Source of the DNA: Sorangium cellulosum
Lineage (GTDB): Bacteria > Myxococcota_A > Polyangia > Polyangiales > Polyangiaceae
Direction: 5' to 3'
Length of the DNA stretch: 33,246 bases
Assembly: GCA_020720045.1 (NCBI GenBank)
Contig: DYPH01000018.1
Location: forward strand, 11,294 to 44,539
The notes beneath the pieces were generated by a model that was not told the origin of the DNA, ran no database searches, and saw only the letters and a list, made by a program, of their open reading frames with translations. Made by a program: the position numbers and the translations under genes. This document shows positions 24,274 through 32,368 of the stretch, piece by piece (positions within the stretch are counted from its first letter, which is position 1; every line of letters starts with the position of its first letter).

Positions 24274-24299
24274 TGTCGCACCTGTTGCATTGTGCGACA
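24274..24299. promoter_or_regulatory. Activator site (UAS) for the AcoR-type regulator
   Basis: A perfect 8-bp inverted repeat, TGTCGCAC-N10-GTGCGACA, lies in the 301-bp space between the dehydrogenase and the regulator, about 140 bp from each start. Position and symmetry fit a Fis-type enhancer site. The best -24/-12 candidate toward the dehydrogenase is TTGGCAC near 24190-24200 (minus strand). Its -12 half reads CTGAA instead of TTGCW, so the promoter call is weak. Confidence 0.65.
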
Positions 24300-24437
24300 T
24301 AGGATTGGCGAAAGAGACCGGCGGGAAATGTGCAGCCGAGAGCTTCGCTGCGCGCTACCTTCTTCGCTTGGCTGTGCGGTTGGAGAGGGGCGTCCGTTCG
24401 CCGGTCACCCCTCGACGCGCGCCGAAGGGTTGCATGC

Positions 24438-26411
24438 ATGATGCACTTTCATGATCGCGGTGTGCAGTTCTGGCGCCGATTCTGCGAGCGGGAGTGGGAT
24501 GTCCGTCCCGGAGGGAACGCGCGCCTGGTCGCGTCCGAGACGTCTCTTGGCGATCGCGATGACGAGGCGGAGCTGGTCGCCCGTTGGCGCCGCGCCCGAG
24601 CGCTTGGCGCACGCCCCCTCGGCGGAGATCCGATTGTGGCCGTCCCCGACCGCGACTTGCTGGAGCGCAAGGAGAGACTCGCGCCTGTAACTACCCGTTT
24701 TCAGCGTCTTTTTGCCCCCCTCGAAGACGCCCTCGCCCGCGCCAGCGCCATCGCCCTCTTTGCCGATCCGGAAGGGGTGATCCTCAGTACAAAGGGGTGG
24801 CGCACCGTCGAGAGCCCGACGGCGCGCGCGCGCCTTGTGGACGGCTGTTCGTGGTCCGAAAAAGACCGCGGAACCAACGCCATCGGGACCGCCGCCATCG
24901 AGCGCGTCCCTGTCAGCGTCGTCGGCGCTGCTCACTTTGAAGCTCGAAATCACGCGCTTTTTTGCCATGCGGCGCCGGTCCTCGATCTTTTCGGCGAGGT
25001 CGTCGGCGTTGTCGACGTCAGCGGCCCTGTCGGCGCCTCCGACGCGGCGTTCTCGGCGGCGGTCCCGATGGCAGCGCGCGCCCTTGAAGAGGCGCTCGCC
25101 CATGACCTCTTCGCACGTACCATCGCCGGCGGTCTCCCCGCCGTGGAAGCCCGCATCGGCAACGATCGCGAGGCGACGCTCGTCGTCGACGGCCGTGGCC
25201 AGGTCGTCGCGCGGAATGTTGCATTCTGCACACTCTTTGGCCTCGCGCCGGAGGAGCCACTGACCGTCGAACGGCTCTTCGGCACCCGCTTCGACGCCGT
25301 CGCCAAATACGCCCGCGATTCACAGGTGCCGCTTGCCTTTGAGGTCGCCGATCGTCGCCTCGCCGTCTCCCTGGAACCGCTGCAAGACACACGCAATCGC
25401 GTCTTTGCGGTGATCATCCGCTTCCGCGATCGGGCGTTTCGGCAGGAAATCGTTCGCGCGCGCCCTTCGCCGACGCGCCCCGCCTCTTTTTCGCGCATCC
25501 ACGGGAGCGATCCCGCCCTCGCCGCGACCCTCGACAAGGCGGCTCGCATCGCCGCTTCGACACTCCCCGTCCTCCTCATCGCCGAAACGGGAACCGGCAA
25601 AGAACGGCTCGCTGCCGCGATTCATGGCGCCAGTCCGCGGGCCGTTTCCCCCTTTGTTGCCGTCAATTGTGCGGCGGTGCCAGCGTCGCTCCTCGAGAGC
25701 GAGCTTTTCGGTCACGCCCCGCGGAGCTTCACGGGCGCCTCCCGGAGCGGATCGAAGGGAAAAATCGCGGAAGCCGATGGGGGGACGCTCTTCTTGGACG
25801 AGCTTGGCGACATGCCGCCGGCGATGCAGGCAGCGCTCTTGCGCGTCCTCGAAGATGGCAGTTACTACCGCGTGGGGGAGGAGCGCCCGCGGAAGTCTCA
25901 ATTCCGATTGATCGCGGCGACTGGAGTCCCACTCGCCGACGCAGTCGCCGCCGGAACCTTCCGCGCCGATCTCTACCATCGCCTCGCCGGGGCCGTCCTC
26001 GCGATCCCGCCGCTCCGGGATCGGCGCGATCTCCCCGAACTCGCGACGGCGATCCTGGGGGAGCTCGCCGTGCCAGGCACCGACCCGAAGCGGCTCTCAA
26101 GTGCCGCCCTCGCACGCCTCACTCGGCATACTTTTCCCGGGAATATTCGAGAGTTGCGTATGGCACTCCACCACGCCGTCGTCCTCGCGGGCGAGCGTGA
26201 AATCGTCGACGTCGACGACCTCCCGGACACCCTTCAACCAGGCGCAACCAGCTTGGGTTTGAAGGTCCGCCGCGTCGTCGACGACGTGATGGGGCGCGCT
26301 CTCGACGCCTACGGCGGAAACGTCAGCGAGGCGGCGCGGCGCCTCGGCGTCTCCCGGAGCACCCTCTATCGGCGCGGCCTTACGCCGACCGACCGGCGCC
26401 GAGAACGTTGA
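24438..26411 (+). CDS. AcoR-type sigma-54-dependent transcriptional activator
   Basis: The protein is about 657 aa. An N-terminal GAF-like sensor (DRGTNAIGTAAIERVPVSV) is followed by a PAS-like region, an AAA+ sigma-54 interaction domain (Walker A AETGTGKERLA near residue 380; Walker B GGTLFLDELGDMP near 450) and a C-terminal Fis helix-turn-helix (GNVSEAARRLGVSRSTLYRR). The sigma-54 contact loop, usually GAFTGA, reads RSFTGA (near residue 429): FTGA is kept, the first two residues differ. ATG 24438 has AAGGG 8 bases upstream; the next codon is also ATG. The start overlaps a TGCA-N3-TGCA repeat. Divergent from the aldehyde dehydrogenase operon, which it probably activates. Its 3' end overlaps the glycosyltransferase gene by 32 bp, tail to tail. 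Confidence 0.92.
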   Translation: MMHFHDRGVQFWRRFCEREWDVRPGGNARLVASETSLGDRDDEAELVARWRRARALGARPLGGDPIVAVPDRDLLERKERLAPVTTRFQRLFAPLEDALARASAIALFADPEGVILSTKGWRTVESPTARARLVDGCSWSEKDRGTNAIGTAAIERVPVSVVGAAHFEARNHALFCHAAPVLDLFGEVVGVVDVSGPVGASDAAFSAAVPMAARALEEALAHDLFARTIAGGLPAVEARIGNDREATLVVDGRGQVVARNVAFCTLFGLAPEEPLTVERLFGTRFDAVAKYARDSQVPLAFEVADRRLAVSLEPLQDTRNRVFAVIIRFRDRAFRQEIVRARPSPTRPASFSRIHGSDPALAATLDKAARIAASTLPVLLIAETGTGKERLAAAIHGASPRAVSPFVAVNCAAVPASLLESELFGHAPRSFTGASRSGSKGKIAEADGGTLFLDELGDMPPAMQAALLRVLEDGSYYRVGEERPRKSQFRLIAATGVPLADAVAAGTFRADLYHRLAGAVLAIPPLRDRRDLPELATAILGELAVPGTDPKRLSSAALARLTRHTFPGNIRELRMALHHAVVLAGEREIVDVDDLPDTLQPGATSLGLKVRRVVDDVMGRALDAYGGNVSEAARRLGVSRSTLYRRGLTPTDRRRER

Positions 26412-27729
26412 TCCGCGTGCTCAGGCGCGAATAGCTGAGAATCGCTTCCGCGGCATTCGCAGCGCCGTCGACCCCCCCGTAGTACGCGCTCGCACGCTTC
26501 GCGGCATTTCGAAAGGTTGGGTCGACGCAAAGCCGGCGGACCGCATAGGGGAGGGCCGCTGTCGACGCAGAAGCCGGGGCAAGGCGCAAAGCCATCCCGA
26601 GGCGCTCAGCGACGGCGACGTTGAGCTCTTGCTCCCCATGCAGCGGAAATCCGACGAAGGGGATCCCGGCAGCGATGGCCGTCTGCACACTCCCCTGCCC
26701 GCCCATCAGGACGGCGGCGGAAACGCGCTTGAAGACCTTATCGCTCGCGAGGATCGGCTCTGCGAGGACGTCATCGGCTTCCAAATCGGCGACGTCGTGG
26801 ATGGTCTGCGCCACAAGGACCCGCGCCCCTGCCTCACGAACGCCAGCAACGACGTGGCGCACCAGCTGCTCGTCGCTGCTGGTGAGCGCCACGTAGACGA
26901 CCGGCGAAGAACGGTCGTCGAGGAAGCGCTCGACGCGCGGCGGGAGCGGGAGGTCAAGGCGTGCATAGAGAGGGCCCGTCATCCGAAACGAGGCCCCAGG
27001 CCGCAGCCCCCACAGCCACGGCCGCCAGGACTCAACCTTTTCTTTCGTTATGCCGAGAACTTCCGGGACATCGGTTACCAGCGTCAAGTCGCCACAAAGG
27101 AGGGCGGCGAAGCTCGGAACGCCAGCAACACCGAAGGAGGCCGCCGCACGATTGAGGCACGCGACCGGCGCCCGCATCCAGCGAGTCGCGCGATTGGCGA
27201 GGGCCCGCTGGACGAGATGAGGGAGGCGGTGCATCTCCTTCACGATCGGGTTGACCGGGGCCGGGCACAACCCCGCAGCAAGGACGGGCGGCACGAAACT
27301 CCCGCCGTGGGACGTAGCGAGGGGGATCCGGCAAATCTGGGTAGAAATCGCCGCCGAAAGCTGAAAGCCGCTAACCACGATTTCCGGCACAAGCTCATGA
27401 AACAGCTCAATTTCTTGACGAATGAGAGCCGCAAGAACGGTGTCTTCGTAAAAGGGTAGGTCTTCCGCGCCGACGGAAAGAAGCGCCGCGAGGAAGCGAC
27501 GATGAAACTCGGCCGACTCGCCGGCCTGCGGAGGGAGTGCGAGCGGACGAAACGGGACGGGACCTCCGCGAAGGAGGTGCGCATACGGCCCGTCGAGGGC
27601 GGCGATCGTGACGGTGGCCCCCACCTGATGAAGCGCGTTTGCGATCGCAAGCATTCGCGTTGTTTCTGAAAGAAATCCAGTATTTGGAAGGAGAAGAATC
27701 TTTGCCTTTGACGCGGCCATCGTCGACAT
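26380..27729 (-). CDS. UGT/MGT-like glycosyltransferase (GT-B fold)
   Basis: The protein is about 449 aa. N-terminal KILLLPNTGFLSETTRMLAIANAL is the GT-B acceptor-domain start seen in MGT-type enzymes. The C-terminal donor motif LMGGQGSVQTAIAAGIPFVGFPLHGEQELN matches the UGT signature (HGG..S..EA...G.P.V..P...EQ..N), but the usual first His is replaced by Met. It would transfer a sugar to a small molecule or lipid; donor and acceptor are unknown, and the His change could affect donor binding. Start ATG 27729 is the first Met of MSTMAASKAKILL; 27720 is possible. It is head to head with a MarR gene starting at 27728. Confidence 0.8.
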   Translation of the reverse strand: MSTMAASKAKILLLPNTGFLSETTRMLAIANALHQVGATVTIAALDGPYAHLLRGGPVPFRPLALPPQAGESAEFHRRFLAALLSVGAEDLPFYEDTVLAALIRQEIELFHELVPEIVVSGFQLSAAISTQICRIPLATSHGGSFVPPVLAAGLCPAPVNPIVKEMHRLPHLVQRALANRATRWMRAPVACLNRAAASFGVAGVPSFAALLCGDLTLVTDVPEVLGITKEKVESWRPWLWGLRPGASFRMTGPLYARLDLPLPPRVERFLDDRSSPVVYVALTSSDEQLVRHVVAGVREAGARVLVAQTIHDVADLEADDVLAEPILASDKVFKRVSAAVLMGGQGSVQTAIAAGIPFVGFPLHGEQELNVAVAERLGMALRLAPASASTAALPYAVRRLCVDPTFRNAAKRASAYYGGVDGAANAAEAILSYSRLSTRINVLGAGRSA

Positions 27730-28246
27730 GAACAATATATTACCTATGCAACCGAACGTAGCAAACATCATCGCGGCCGACCTCGAGGGGGCGGCACCGA
27801 CGACCCGCGCAAGGGTCTCCGCGTTCCGCCTGGTGCTCGCCGTCGCGAGCGACTTCCGCGCGGCCATGGATCGGCGCTATCGAGAGAGCGGCATCACGAC
27901 CCAGCAGGCGGCCCTCCTTGCGATATGCCTCGCCGCGCCCGCACCGCTCCGCCAAGGGGAACTCGCCCTTCGACTCGGCGTGAGCCAGCAGAACGTCCGC
28001 CAACTGACCAATTCGCTCGTCCGCAAAGGACTTCTCGTCGAACGAGTCGACCCCGCCGACCGGCGCGCGAGGAACTTTCAGGCGGAGGCGGCTGCGGCAG
28101 CGCTCTTCGAGGCCCGCAACCAGGGGGATTTTGAAGAGATATCGACCTGGTTCGACGGTCTGAGCGACGACGAGGTCCTGCACTTTGGGACCGTCCTCGC
28201 GAGGCTCCTCGGGCGGGCCCACCGGGGGCTGCGCCCGGCGAAGTAG
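27728..28246 (+). CDS. MarR-family transcriptional regulator
   Basis: The protein is about 172 aa. The winged helix-turn-helix GELALRLGVSQQNVRQLTNSLVRKGLLVERVDPADRRARNF is classic MarR, with the wing DPADRRAR. MarR dimers usually repress neighbouring genes and respond to small ligands. The start codon overlaps that of the divergent glycosyltransferase, so the AT-rich bases 27730-27745 (with the palindrome AATATATT) must serve both. A second in-frame ATG at 27746 is possible. The glycosyltransferase is the likely target; this is an inference. Confidence 0.88.
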   Translation: MNNILPMQPNVANIIAADLEGAAPTTRARVSAFRLVLAVASDFRAAMDRRYRESGITTQQAALLAICLAAPAPLRQGELALRLGVSQQNVRQLTNSLVRKGLLVERVDPADRRARNFQAEAAAAALFEARNQGDFEEISTWFDGLSDDEVLHFGTVLARLLGRAHRGLRPAK

Positions 28247-28281
28247 CAAAACGCCGATGCCGATCGTCGGGCGACCGTGGG

Positions 28282-29199
28282 TCACCCGTCGCGGACAACT
28301 CCGGGGAGCTCGTCCCGGAGGGGATGCTCACGGTCGCTAAAGGGGTCGGCGTGCATCAGGACCTTCGTCTCCGGTCCGACAATTTCGCGAATTTGCCCCT
28401 GGAGATCGACGAACAGATCATGGACGACCGCCGTCGGCGTGTCTCCGGGGACAATGACGTGAAAATCGACGACCGGCCAGCGACCGCCCCGCGTACGAAG
28501 GTCGTGGAAGGAAATAATTCGCCCCGCAACAATCCCCTCAAGGACGCCTTTTACTTTTCGAACTTCTTCCGCGGGCAAGCTTCCGTCCATGATCACGTGG
28601 AGCCCGTCACGAACCACGCGAATGCTCGAAACGACCATGAAAACGGCGATGCCGGCGGAGAAGACGGCGTCGACGTAGGGCCACCCGGTCACCTTTGCGA
28701 CGAGGAGGGCCGCGAGTACGCCGAGGTTGACGTAGACGTCGGTGAGGTAGTGGAGGGCGTCCGCGGCGATGACCACACTCTTGGTCGCCGCTGCGACCTT
28801 TCGGAGGTAAGCGACGGTAGCACCAGTGACCATAAGCAGCGGAATCATCACGATAATTCCGAGCATACCGTCGTGCGGTTTCTCGCCGATGAGGACTTTG
28901 TGAACTGCCTCGTAGAGAAGGAAGAGCCCAGCGGAGAAGATGAAGCCCCCCTCGAACATCGCCCCCAGACCTTCGACCTTCGCGTGCCCGTAATTGTGTC
29001 CCTCGTCAGCGGGGCGGGCAGCAAGGCGGACCACGAAGAGATTTACCGCCGAAACGCAAAGGTCGCCGACCGAGTCGACCGCGGAGGCGAGCATCGCCAT
29101 GCTGTGACTGCGAAGGCCGACCGAAAACTTCACGATCGCCCCAAAGATGGAGCAGGCGATTGCGATTTGAATGGCGCGAACTTCACGAGCGGTCGTCAT
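28282..29199 (-). CDS. Cation diffusion facilitator transporter (FieF/YiiP-like)
   Basis: This is a metal/proton antiporter of the inner membrane, about 305 aa. Six hydrophobic segments are followed by a cytoplasmic C-terminal domain (PVVDFHVIVPGDTPTAVVHDL). The metal site reads Asp-x3-Asp in TM2 (SAVDSVGDL) and His-x3-Asp in TM5 (DALHYLTDV), the DD-HD type of zinc/iron FieF. ATG 29199 starts at MTTAREVRAIQIAI where family similarity begins; the frame to 29436 is not supported. Metal specificity is inferred from the site. Confidence 0.9.
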   Translation of the reverse strand: MTTAREVRAIQIAIACSIFGAIVKFSVGLRSHSMAMLASAVDSVGDLCVSAVNLFVVRLAARPADEGHNYGHAKVEGLGAMFEGGFIFSAGLFLLYEAVHKVLIGEKPHDGMLGIIVMIPLLMVTGATVAYLRKVAAATKSVVIAADALHYLTDVYVNLGVLAALLVAKVTGWPYVDAVFSAGIAVFMVVSSIRVVRDGLHVIMDGSLPAEEVRKVKGVLEGIVAGRIISFHDLRTRGGRWPVVDFHVIVPGDTPTAVVHDLFVDLQGQIREIVGPETKVLMHADPFSDREHPLRDELPGVVRDG

Positions 29200-29238
29200 C
29201 GGCGTTTCCGAGGCAGTAGCGGAGTTTCTACAAAGAAG

Positions 29239-29271
29239 AAACGCCGCATTCTCGAAAGAGAAGCGGCGTTC
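29239..29271 (-). terminator. Rho-independent terminator after the DUF4340 gene
   Basis: An AACGCCGC/GCGGCGTT stem continues as TTCTC/GAGAA capped by a GAAA loop (plus-strand reading). On the minus strand it is followed by a T-rich tail (TTTCTTCTTTG). It lies about 50 bp after the DUF4340 stop. Confidence 0.75.
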
Positions 29272-29320
29272 TTGCCTTTGATTTTCAGTTACTGAGGGCG
29301 CTGTCGAGGAGACGTCCCCG

Positions 29321-30391
29321 TCAGGGGTGCCCTTCCGGCATGCCCATTCCCGGCGGGAGTCCCCCCATGCCGCCCATGTCGGGGGGCATCTGGAGGCCGG
29401 GCGGCGGGGCGCCGCCCGCGTCTTTCGCGCCAGCATCGGGCGGCACCTGGAACTTCGTCGGCTCGGCAGTCGCCCACTCGGCGGGCCAGCTCGGGATCAC
29501 GAAGATCGTCGGATTTCCGTCTTTCATTGCGTAGCGCGTGCCGCCGGTCGCCGCCTTGCCGAGCTTCACGGTGAATTTCCCGGCGTTGTCCTTGAGGGCG
29601 AACGTGACGGTCGCCTCGGGGGCGTCCAGGCCGGTGTCGCTCGCCGGCTTTCCGTCGCCGAAGTCGGCGGCGTCGAGGTGGTTGAAGGCGCGGACAAGGT
29701 CGTCGACCTTTGACGCATCGAACTTCTCAATCGCCTTCCCCTTGAGCGTCCCGCCCCACTTGTCCCCCTTGGTGAAGGAGTAGTCGCCGGACTTGTTCGT
29801 CAACGTGATCGAGGAGACGTTCGCGTCTTCAAACTTGAGAATCTCGGTGTCCCGCCACGCCTTCACATCTTTCGAGAAGACGAAGCCGTTGAAGCCGGTC
29901 ACCGCGTAGACAGACGGCTTTCCGCCGAGGATCACCATCTGGCCACGGCTGCCTTGCTTGCCGATGGTCCAGTCGGCTTTGGTATCAGCCCCCTTCTTCG
30001 CGACGATATGAAGGGCCTTCTCGGGGCCGAGCTCATAGAGCTTTTTCATGTCGTCGGTGACGTTTTGAGCAATGATATCCGTGAGCTTGACGTCCTTCAG
30101 GTTGTCGAGCGCCGACTTCACCGCCTGGGCATTTGCCGCGTAGGCAACCGGCTTCTTGAGGACCCACTTGTCCCCTTCCTTCGCCAGCACGACCTCTTCG
30201 TCGACGTCTTTGCCGTCTTTGCGGACCTGCCGCGTGACCGAGAGTGTGTCGACGTCTTCAAGCCCTTCGATCTTCGGAAGATCGACCTTGGCCGACGAGA
30301 CGACGACCTTCTTGTCCTCCTGGGTCTTCATGTAGGCAAAGCCGCCAAGCGCCAGAAGAATCACACCGCCGATAAGAAGTTTCTTGTCCAT
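29321..30391 (-). CDS. DUF4340 protein of a Gld-type ABC system
   Basis: The protein is about 356 aa. One N-terminal TM helix (LLIGGVILLALGGFAYM) precedes a repeated beta-rich body with the DUF4340 pattern: KEGDKWVLKKPVAYAAN, VKSALDNLKDV, then a second similar half starting near SFTKGDKWGGTL. The C-terminus is Pro/Gly/Met-rich (PPGMGMPEG). DUF4340 genes often follow gldG/gldF in Myxococcota and Bacteroidota-like ABC clusters. It acts in the envelope; exact role unknown. ATG 30391, about 100 bp after gldG, with a hairpin between. Confidence 0.85.
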   Translation of the reverse strand: MDKKLLIGGVILLALGGFAYMKTQEDKKVVVSSAKVDLPKIEGLEDVDTLSVTRQVRKDGKDVDEEVVLAKEGDKWVLKKPVAYAANAQAVKSALDNLKDVKLTDIIAQNVTDDMKKLYELGPEKALHIVAKKGADTKADWTIGKQGSRGQMVILGGKPSVYAVTGFNGFVFSKDVKAWRDTEILKFEDANVSSITLTNKSGDYSFTKGDKWGGTLKGKAIEKFDASKVDDLVRAFNHLDAADFGDGKPASDTGLDAPEATVTFALKDNAGKFTVKLGKAATGGTRYAMKDGNPTIFVIPSWPAEWATAEPTKFQVPPDAGAKDAGGAPPPGLQMPPDMGGMGGLPPGMGMPEGHP

Positions 30392-30439
30392 AACGTTGAT
30401 TGTCGTTGCCCGAAAATACGTTTGAAGGAGAAGGGAGAA

Positions 30440-30469
30440 GTCCCGTTTCCGGCAGACCGAAAACGGGAC
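30440..30469 (-). terminator. Hairpin between gldG and the DUF4340 gene
   Basis: On the minus strand GTCCCGTTTTCGG pairs with CCGGAAACGGGAC around a 4-nt loop, followed by a pyrimidine-rich tail (TTCTCCCTTCTCC). The tail is a poor U-tract, so it may be a partial terminator or an mRNA-stabilising hairpin at the end of gldG. Confidence 0.5.
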
Positions 30470-30487
30470 CTCACTCGCAGAAGAAGA

Positions 30488-32362
30488 TCACGCCAGGGAG
30501 ACGTCTTCGCGAGCCTTCATGCGAAGTTGGCGACGCACGAAGCCGAAGATCGCGAAGAGAAGCGGCAAGCCCAACGTCAGGATGTACCCGACGCTGTTCT
30601 GCTTCTTCTTTCGCGCCGCCTTCATGTCTTCGTCGCGCTTCTTCAGCTGGTCGTCGGTCTCATCACCGGTGAAGGTAAGCTTCGAAAGGTCTTCGTAGAC
30701 GAGCGGCGGATCGGCTTGGATCTTGGCCGCGGTCGCGACGAGGTCGCTGTCGCCGGAGAGCCAGTCGAGGCTGTTCTTGAAGGTGATCAACGTCGAGGTC
30801 GCGTTCGTCTCGAGGAAGCCTCCGGCGATCGTCTGGAGGTCCTTGTCCCCACCGCCGCCGCCGAACTGGGCCATCTGGCCGCCCATGTCCGGGCCGTTGC
30901 CGGCGCGGGCGAACGGGTTGGCGAAGAACTGCGGCGAGGCGACGACCATCACGCGGGCCGCTTTTTCCGCCTTCGCGGGGGTGTTGATCCCCATCTTGTC
31001 GCCGCTCGGGAACGCCGTGCCGAGGGTCCCCTCGACGGCGGCCGCGATGCCGTACTGCTCGAAGGCCTGCTTGTCGTCCTTCGCCTTCTTCATGAAGGAT
31101 TCCCAGGTCTGGAAGGGGCGAAGGTCGACGCTGTCGGTCGTCGCGCGGAGGGAGCGCGGCGAGGTACGGGCGACAATTCGGAAGGCGTCGCCGCCGAGAT
31201 CCGGCTGCTTTTCCTTGTGAATGATGACCGAGGACGGGAACGGCATCGACAGCGGCTGGCTGCGGAAGAAGGGGACGAAGCTGGTGTCGAGGAAGCGATC
31301 CCCGGGGCCAGCGCCGGGCATTTCCTGGGGGACCGGCACTTGCGGGAAGCGGACCGTGGTCGCCCCCATTTGGGTGCGGACCGGGACGCGCATCGCGAGA
31401 CCGAAGTCGACGACGACGTCCTTGCGGAGCTCAATCCCGTAGCCATCGAGAAGCTTCTCGAGACCGTGGGTGTTGAGCGAGGCCTGCATGGAGGCATCGG
31501 AGGCCTTCACATTCGCAGCACCGGCGAACACGGCGAGGCTCTTCCCCTTGAGAACAAACGCGTCAATACGACGAAGTTCTTTCTCGGTAAGGTCTTTCCC
31601 CGGCTGGGTGATGATGAGGCCGTCGAGTTCCTCGGGGACCTCCCCCTCGCCGCCCTTCAGATCGACTTCCTGAATTTCGTAGAACGGAAATTTCTGAAGG
31701 ATAATCTGCTGGATGCTCGGCCCAGGCCCCTGTCCCGGCTGGGAGGGGGTGAGGTTCGCTTCCGTGAGCTTGATTTCATCGTGACCGGTGAGAACGCCAA
31801 CTTTGTGTTTGACGTTATCCCCCTTGTCGCGAAGTTCGCGGATCTTGTTCGTGATCCAGAACTCGAGACCTTCCGTCTGCCCGGGATTGAGCGGGAGGAC
31901 GTCTTTCTCAGTTCCGTATTTGAGAACGAGGCCCATGTAGCCCTGGGCGACGCCGAGTTTGTTCTCGCCGCCTTCGTTCCCTTCGGCAAGCTGGACTTCG
32001 GGGACGCCCGCGTCTTTCGCCGCCTTCTTCTCTTCTTCGGTCTTCGGCTCGATGATCACGAAGTCGAGCTTGCCGCCCGAGGCCTGCTTGTACTCGGTGA
32101 GCATGTCGCGAAGGTCGCGCTCGAAAGCGTCGAGCTTGGGCAAGCCGCGCGTGACGTACGCTTCGACCTTCATCTCCTGCTTCATCGAGCGGAGGAGGCT
32201 GCCGGAGCCCTTGGAGAGCGAATAACGCTGGTCTTTCGTGACGTCTTTGCGCGCGTACCCACCGATGCCGGAGAGGACGTTCGCGGCGACGAGGATACCG
32301 CCAGCGATCAAGAGGAGAGCGCCGCTCTCGGCGGCCGCTTTTTGCTTACGTTCCATGGCCAT
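30488..32362 (-). CDS. gldG: GldG-like ABC transporter auxiliary protein
   Basis: The protein is about 624 aa. An N-terminal TM helix (ALLLIAGGILVAANVLSGIGG) is followed by KDQRYSLSKGS, typical of GldG, a large periplasmic domain (VEAYVTRGLPKLDAFERDLRDML... GVLTGHDE...), and a C-terminal TM helix (YILTLGLPLLFAIFGFVRR). It partners the GldF-type permease and an ABC ATPase in envelope transport; in gliding bacteria such genes are needed for motility, but here the substrate is unknown. ATG 32362, 6 bp after the permease stop; a second ATG two codons on is possible. Confidence 0.87.
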   Translation of the reverse strand: MAMERKQKAAAESGALLLIAGGILVAANVLSGIGGYARKDVTKDQRYSLSKGSGSLLRSMKQEMKVEAYVTRGLPKLDAFERDLRDMLTEYKQASGGKLDFVIIEPKTEEEKKAAKDAGVPEVQLAEGNEGGENKLGVAQGYMGLVLKYGTEKDVLPLNPGQTEGLEFWITNKIRELRDKGDNVKHKVGVLTGHDEIKLTEANLTPSQPGQGPGPSIQQIILQKFPFYEIQEVDLKGGEGEVPEELDGLIITQPGKDLTEKELRRIDAFVLKGKSLAVFAGAANVKASDASMQASLNTHGLEKLLDGYGIELRKDVVVDFGLAMRVPVRTQMGATTVRFPQVPVPQEMPGAGPGDRFLDTSFVPFFRSQPLSMPFPSSVIIHKEKQPDLGGDAFRIVARTSPRSLRATTDSVDLRPFQTWESFMKKAKDDKQAFEQYGIAAAVEGTLGTAFPSGDKMGINTPAKAEKAARVMVVASPQFFANPFARAGNGPDMGGQMAQFGGGGGDKDLQTIAGGFLETNATSTLITFKNSLDWLSGDSDLVATAAKIQADPPLVYEDLSKLTFTGDETDDQLKKRDEDMKAARKKKQNSVGYILTLGLPLLFAIFGFVRRQLRMKAREDVSLA

Positions 32363-32368
32363 GACGAC

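Larger units (their letters stand above)
433..25230. repeat. Dispersed bipartite repeat TGCA-N3-TGCA (15 exact copies)
   Basis: Exact copies start at 433, 2018, 2071, 2720, 6729, 8935, 10373, 10631, 11474, 15945, 15984, 16358, 17314, 24435 and 25220. The N3 is purine-rich in one orientation (GAA x4, GAT x3, GGA x2 and single others). One-mismatch forms occur near 4252, 5539, 10951, 11866 and 24287. Most copies are in coding sequence, read as VQxA or AxC. They avoid the Ro-array locus and the Gld operon. The span given is first to last copy, not one continuous element. Confidence 0.7.
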
